A DNA stretch of 64,000 nt from assembly GCA_963750995.1 (NCBI GenBank), contig CAVVST010000004.1, forward strand, positions 372,001-436,000, in the 5' to 3' direction. This DNA comes from CAVVST01 sp963750995 (GTDB taxonomy: Bacteria > Acidobacteriota > Vicinamibacteria > Vicinamibacterales > UBA2999). This document shows, piece by piece, positions 61,029-64,000 of this stretch (within the stretch, counting starts at the first letter, position 1; each line of letters opens with the position of its first letter). The notes under the pieces are model-generated. The model was not told the origin of the DNA, did not search any database, and was given only the letters and a program-made list of their open reading frames with translations. A program made the position numbers and the translations under genes.

Positions 61029-62870
61029 CTATTCTACCGTCACGCTCTTTGCCAGGTTCCGCGGCTGATCGACGTCGCAGCCGCGGCGAACCGCGATGTG
61101 ATACGCGAGCAACTGCAGCGGGATCGTCATCACGATCGGCGTGAGCAGCGCGGTCGTCGCCGGCATCGGCAGGTTGACGTCGTTCGCACCAAGGACGGGC
61201 GTCATGCGACTGTCGCCTTCCGTCGTGATGGCGATGACCGACCCACCTCGCGCCTTCGCTTCCTGCATGTTGCCGATCATCTTCTCGAAGACATGATCGT
61301 TCGGCGCGATCGCCACGACCGGCATCTTTTCGTCGATGAGCGCAATCGGACCGTGCTTCATCTCGCCCGCCGGATATCCTTCCGCGTGGATGTAGGAGAT
61401 TTCCTTCAGCTTGAGCGCGCCCTCGAGCGCAATCGGGTAGTTGATGCCGCGGCCGAGAAAGAGGAAGTCGGTGTGATTGTAGAAGCGCTCGGCGACCTTT
61501 TTCGTCGCCGCCGACGCCTTGATGGCCTGCTCGATGATCTGCGGGATCTGCAACAGTTCTTCGATGTGGCGGCGGATCTCGGCCTCAGAGAGCGTTCCGC
61601 GCGCCTGCGCGAGATAGAGCGCGAGCAGGTGCAGCGCCACGAGTTGCGATGTAAACGCCTTGGTTGACGCCACGCCAATCTCCGGGCCGGCGTGCGTGTA
61701 GACGGTGCCGTCAGCCTCGCGAGTCGCCATGCTGCCAACGACGTTGCAGATCGCGATGCTGCTTGCACCCTTCCGGCGCGCCTCGCGGAGCGCCGCCAGC
61801 GTGTCGGCCGTCTCGCCGGACTGCGTGATGACGATGGCGAGCTCCTTCTTCGCCACGATCGGGTTCCGGTACCGGTATTCCGAACCGTAATCGACTTCGA
61901 CCGGCACCTGGGCCAGCGCCTCGATCAGGTATTTACCGACCAGACCTGCGTGCCACGAGGTGCCGCACGCAATGACGGTGACCTTCTCGAGCTCGCGGAA
62001 GGTCTCGTCGGCGATGTGCAGATCCTCGAGGAAGATGCGTCCTCGATCGAGCGAGACACGGCCGAGGATCGTTTCGCGGGCGGCGGAGGGCTGCTCATAG
62101 ATTTCCTTGAGCATGAAGTGCTTGTGGCCGCCCTTCTCCGCCGCAATCGGATCCCACATCACGCGCTGCGTCGTCTTGGAGACGGCGCGGCCGCTGTAGT
62201 CGGTGAACTGGACGCCGGACCGCGTGATCACCGCCATTTCCTCGTCGCCGAGGAACACGACGTCGCGCGTGTGGCTGAGAATCGCCGGAATATCCGAGGC
62301 AACGAAGAATTCATCGTTACCAAGACCGATCACGATCGGCGGGCCGTTGCGGACGGCGACGATCTTTTCGGGATCATCGACCGACACCAAGACGAGCGCG
62401 AACATCCCGCGCATGAACGTCAGCGCGCGGCGCACGGCGTTCTCGAGGCCGTCGCCGTGCATCTCGCGTTCGACCAGATGGGCGACGATCTCGGTGTCGG
62501 TTTCGGTCTTGAACTCGTGCCCCTGCGCCTGGAGCTCGTGCTTCAGGTCGAGGTAGTTCTCGATGATGCCGTTGTGGACGACCACAATCCGGCCGGTACA
62601 GTCGCGGTGCGGATGCGCGTTTTCCTCGGTGGGACGTCCATGCGTCGCCCACCGCGTGTGGCCGACGCCGTAGAGCCCGTCTACCGGCTGGGTGCGGATG
62701 GTGTTCTCGAGGTTGACCAGCTTTCCAGCGGATCGCCGCAGCGCAATGCCTTCGGGGCTGACCAGCGCCACGCCGGCCGAGTCGTAGCCGCGATACTCCA
62801 TCCGCCGTAAGCCGTCCAGTAACACCGGAACGACCGGCTTCGAGCCAATATAGCCAATGATTCCGCACAT
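61029..62870 (-). CDS. glmS: Glutamine-fructose-6-phosphate aminotransferase
   Basis: A 613-residue enzyme making glucosamine 6-phosphate, first step to UDP-GlcNAc. MCGIIGYIG starts with the catalytic Cys after Met removal; VGHTRWATHGRPTEENAHPH and GNDEFFVASD lie in the glutaminase half, and two SIS domains follow (CGTSWHAGLVGKYLIE, ITQSGETADTLAALRE). The C-terminus LAKSVTVE is normal. ATG 62870 is fixed by the Cys. No glmS ribozyme is visible in the 35-base gap to glmU. It is 6 bases from the helicase start. Confidence 0.96.
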   Translation of the reverse strand: MCGIIGYIGSKPVVPVLLDGLRRMEYRGYDSAGVALVSPEGIALRRSAGKLVNLENTIRTQPVDGLYGVGHTRWATHGRPTEENAHPHRDCTGRIVVVHNGIIENYLDLKHELQAQGHEFKTETDTEIVAHLVEREMHGDGLENAVRRALTFMRGMFALVLVSVDDPEKIVAVRNGPPIVIGLGNDEFFVASDIPAILSHTRDVVFLGDEEMAVITRSGVQFTDYSGRAVSKTTQRVMWDPIAAEKGGHKHFMLKEIYEQPSAARETILGRVSLDRGRIFLEDLHIADETFRELEKVTVIACGTSWHAGLVGKYLIEALAQVPVEVDYGSEYRYRNPIVAKKELAIVITQSGETADTLAALREARRKGASSIAICNVVGSMATREADGTVYTHAGPEIGVASTKAFTSQLVALHLLALYLAQARGTLSEAEIRRHIEELLQIPQIIEQAIKASAATKKVAERFYNHTDFLFLGRGINYPIALEGALKLKEISYIHAEGYPAGEMKHGPIALIDEKMPVVAIAPNDHVFEKMIGNMQEAKARGGSVIAITTEGDSRMTPVLGANDVNLPMPATTALLTPIVMTIPLQLLAYHIAVRRGCDVDQPRNLAKSVTVE

Positions 62871-62905
62871 GGTTGCTTCCTCGCTGCTGCGCTGCTGTCC
62901 CGGTC

Positions 62906-64000
62906 TTACGTCTTCGGGGTCTCGGCCTTCCGTCGCTCGACCCACCCCTCAACGTTCGATTGCCGGCCCCGCCCAATGCCGAGCGCGCCGGCCGGAACGT
63001 CCTCGGTAATCGAGGATCCGGCGCCGACGTAGGCGCCCTTCCCGACGCGTACCGGCGCGATCAGTTGCGTGTCGCTGCCGATGAAGGCTCCGTCTTCGAT
63101 GACCGTTTCATGCTTCTTCTGACCGTCGTAGTTGCAGGTGATGGTCCCGGCCCCGACATTGACGTGGGCGCCGACGGTCGCATCGCCCAGATATGTCAGG
63201 TGGTTGACCTTCGACCCCTGCCCCAGCGTGGTTTTTTTGAGTTCCACGAAATTACCGACCTTGGCTGCCGGGCCGACGTCGCTGGCCGGCCGCAGGTGGG
63301 CAAAGGGCCCAATCGTCGCCTCATCTGCAACGCGCGCACCAACGAGCACGCAGAAGTTGTTGACGGTAACCTTATCGGCCAGTTCCGAATCCTTGATGCG
63401 CACGTACCCGTGGATTTCGCAGGCTGACCCGATCTTGGAGTGTCCCTCGATGACCACACCAGGATGAATGACTGTATCGGGACCCACCTCGACGCCCGGG
63501 TCGATATAGGTGTTGGCGGGATCGACGATGGTGACTCCCGCGGCCATCAGTTCCTCGTTCTTGTTCTGTCTCATAATTGCGCTCAATTCGGCGAGTTCGC
63601 TCCGGGTATTGATCCCTCGAATCTCGTTTGGGTCCTCAACCATGACGGTTTCCACCGGCAGCTTGCGCCGGCGATACAAGGCAACCAGGTCGGTCAGGTA
63701 GTACTCGCCTTGGGCGTTCGTGGCGGCGATGTCTCGCAGCTGGTCGAACAGCGGCGCGAGGTCGAACGCATAGATTCCGCTGTTGATTTCCCGCACTCGA
63801 CGCTGCGCCGGCGAGGCGTCACGCTCCTCGACGATTCGGGCGATGCGACCTGCAACCCGGATGACACGGCCGTAACCGTAAGGGCGTTCGACCGTAGCAG
63901 TAACCACCGTGGCAGCGGCATTTGCGCCTCGATGAACTTCCAGGAGACGTCGCAGAGTCGCCGGCTTGAGCAGGGGCACGTCTCCCGACAGCAACACGAC
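62906..64000 (-). CDS. glmU: Bifunctional GlmU (UDP-GlcNAc pyrophosphorylase), 5' end outside window
   Basis: Frame open to the window edge. The visible part starts in the uridyltransferase domain (VVLLSGDVPLLKPATLRRLL, GYGRVIRV, EINSGIYAF) and runs through the left-handed beta-helix acetyltransferase domain (IDPGVEVGPDTVIHPGVVIEG, PFAHLRPASDVG, KVGNFVELKKTTLGQGSKVNHLTYLGD, GTITCNYDGQKKHETVI; shown as PFAHLRP, NHLTYLGD and NYDG). It makes UDP-GlcNAc from the GlmS-derived sugar, so adjacency with glmS is functional. Confidence 0.95.
   Translation of the reverse strand, partial: VVLLSGDVPLLKPATLRRLLEVHRGANAAATVVTATVERPYGYGRVIRVAGRIARIVEERDASPAQRRVREINSGIYAFDLAPLFDQLRDIAATNAQGEYYLTDLVALYRRRKLPVETVMVEDPNEIRGINTRSELAELSAIMRQNKNEELMAAGVTIVDPANTYIDPGVEVGPDTVIHPGVVIEGHSKIGSACEIHGYVRIKDSELADKVTVNNFCVLVGARVADEATIGPFAHLRPASDVGPAAKVGNFVELKKTTLGQGSKVNHLTYLGDATVGAHVNVGAGTITCNYDGQKKHETVIEDGAFIGSDTQLIAPVRVGKGAYVGAGSSITEDVPAGALGIGRGRQSNVEGWVERRKAETPKT

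Noticed and set aside
62871..62905. glmS ribozyme or riboswitch
   Set aside because: The gap to glmU is only 35 bases, too short for the ribozyme.

Overview
The window is a high-GC bacterial chromosome segment that spans the replication origin. Gene content suggests a Gram-negative, LPS- or polysaccharide-exporting bacterium: outer-membrane porin and barrel proteins, a Wzm/Wzt exporter with a heptose adenylyltransferase, SurA, and many lipoprotein or secreted proteins. Together with the short palindromic repeats this best fits Acidobacteriota, probably a Vicinamibacteria-like lineage. That placement is inference; no rRNA gene is present to confirm it.

Layout. (1) 1-17.9 kb is a mixed, mostly plus-strand block: the end of an AI-2E family transporter, a GT-C-like membrane protein, a BioF/Kbl-type synthase, a secreted M1 peptidase, an orphan NuoG-like iron-sulfur protein with CcdA, a porin, a GAF membrane protein, a TPR/beta-barrel YaiO-like protein, short-form glutamine synthetase, an OB-fold lipoprotein, a GAF-GAF-SpoIIE phosphatase and a FabZ-like dehydratase. 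(2) 18-27 kb is a signalling and accessory zone: a 49-residue membrane protein, a decayed EamA transporter, a diguanylate cyclase, a hybrid histidine kinase, a FliA/WhiG-type sigma factor, a two-gene HTH plus orphan kinase-dimerisation unit, an NtrC-like activator, an Arg/Pro/Gly repeat protein, a Dabb protein and a MATE exporter. (3) 27.4-41.3 kb is a minus-strand run, atpHAGDC - wzm - wzt - rfaE2 - mfd - surA - nusG-like - dusB. (4) 41.4-50.1 kb is the classic origin-proximal minus-strand block parB - parA - (two parS) - rsmG - mnmG - mnmE - jag - yidC - yidD - rnpA - rpmH. (5) 50.1-52.2 kb holds the origin: DnaA-box clusters on both sides of dnaA and an AT-rich stretch before dnaN. (6) 52.2-58.8 kb is dnaN - gyrB - gyrA - small lipoprotein on the plus strand. 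(7) 58.8-64 kb is pcrA/uvrD, glmS and the 3' part of glmU on the minus strand. Replication genes therefore diverge from the origin, co-directional with fork movement.

Two observations run through the window. First, a family of short palindromic units with a TGAA/TTCA loop, usually in head-to-head pairs joined by CTAC...GTAG, sits directly at stop codons and brackets wzm; one pair lies inside the mfd reading frame. Second, at least seven protein genes, including essential gyrB and the pcrA-type helicase, are broken by single-base shifts, mostly one extra G or C. The most economical explanation is residual sequence error, so the affected genes are described as reconstructed products. I found no CRISPR array, prophage, insertion sequence, tRNA or rRNA. 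I did not find a clear new multi-gene system; the repeat family and the HTH/orphan-DHp pair are the least explained elements.
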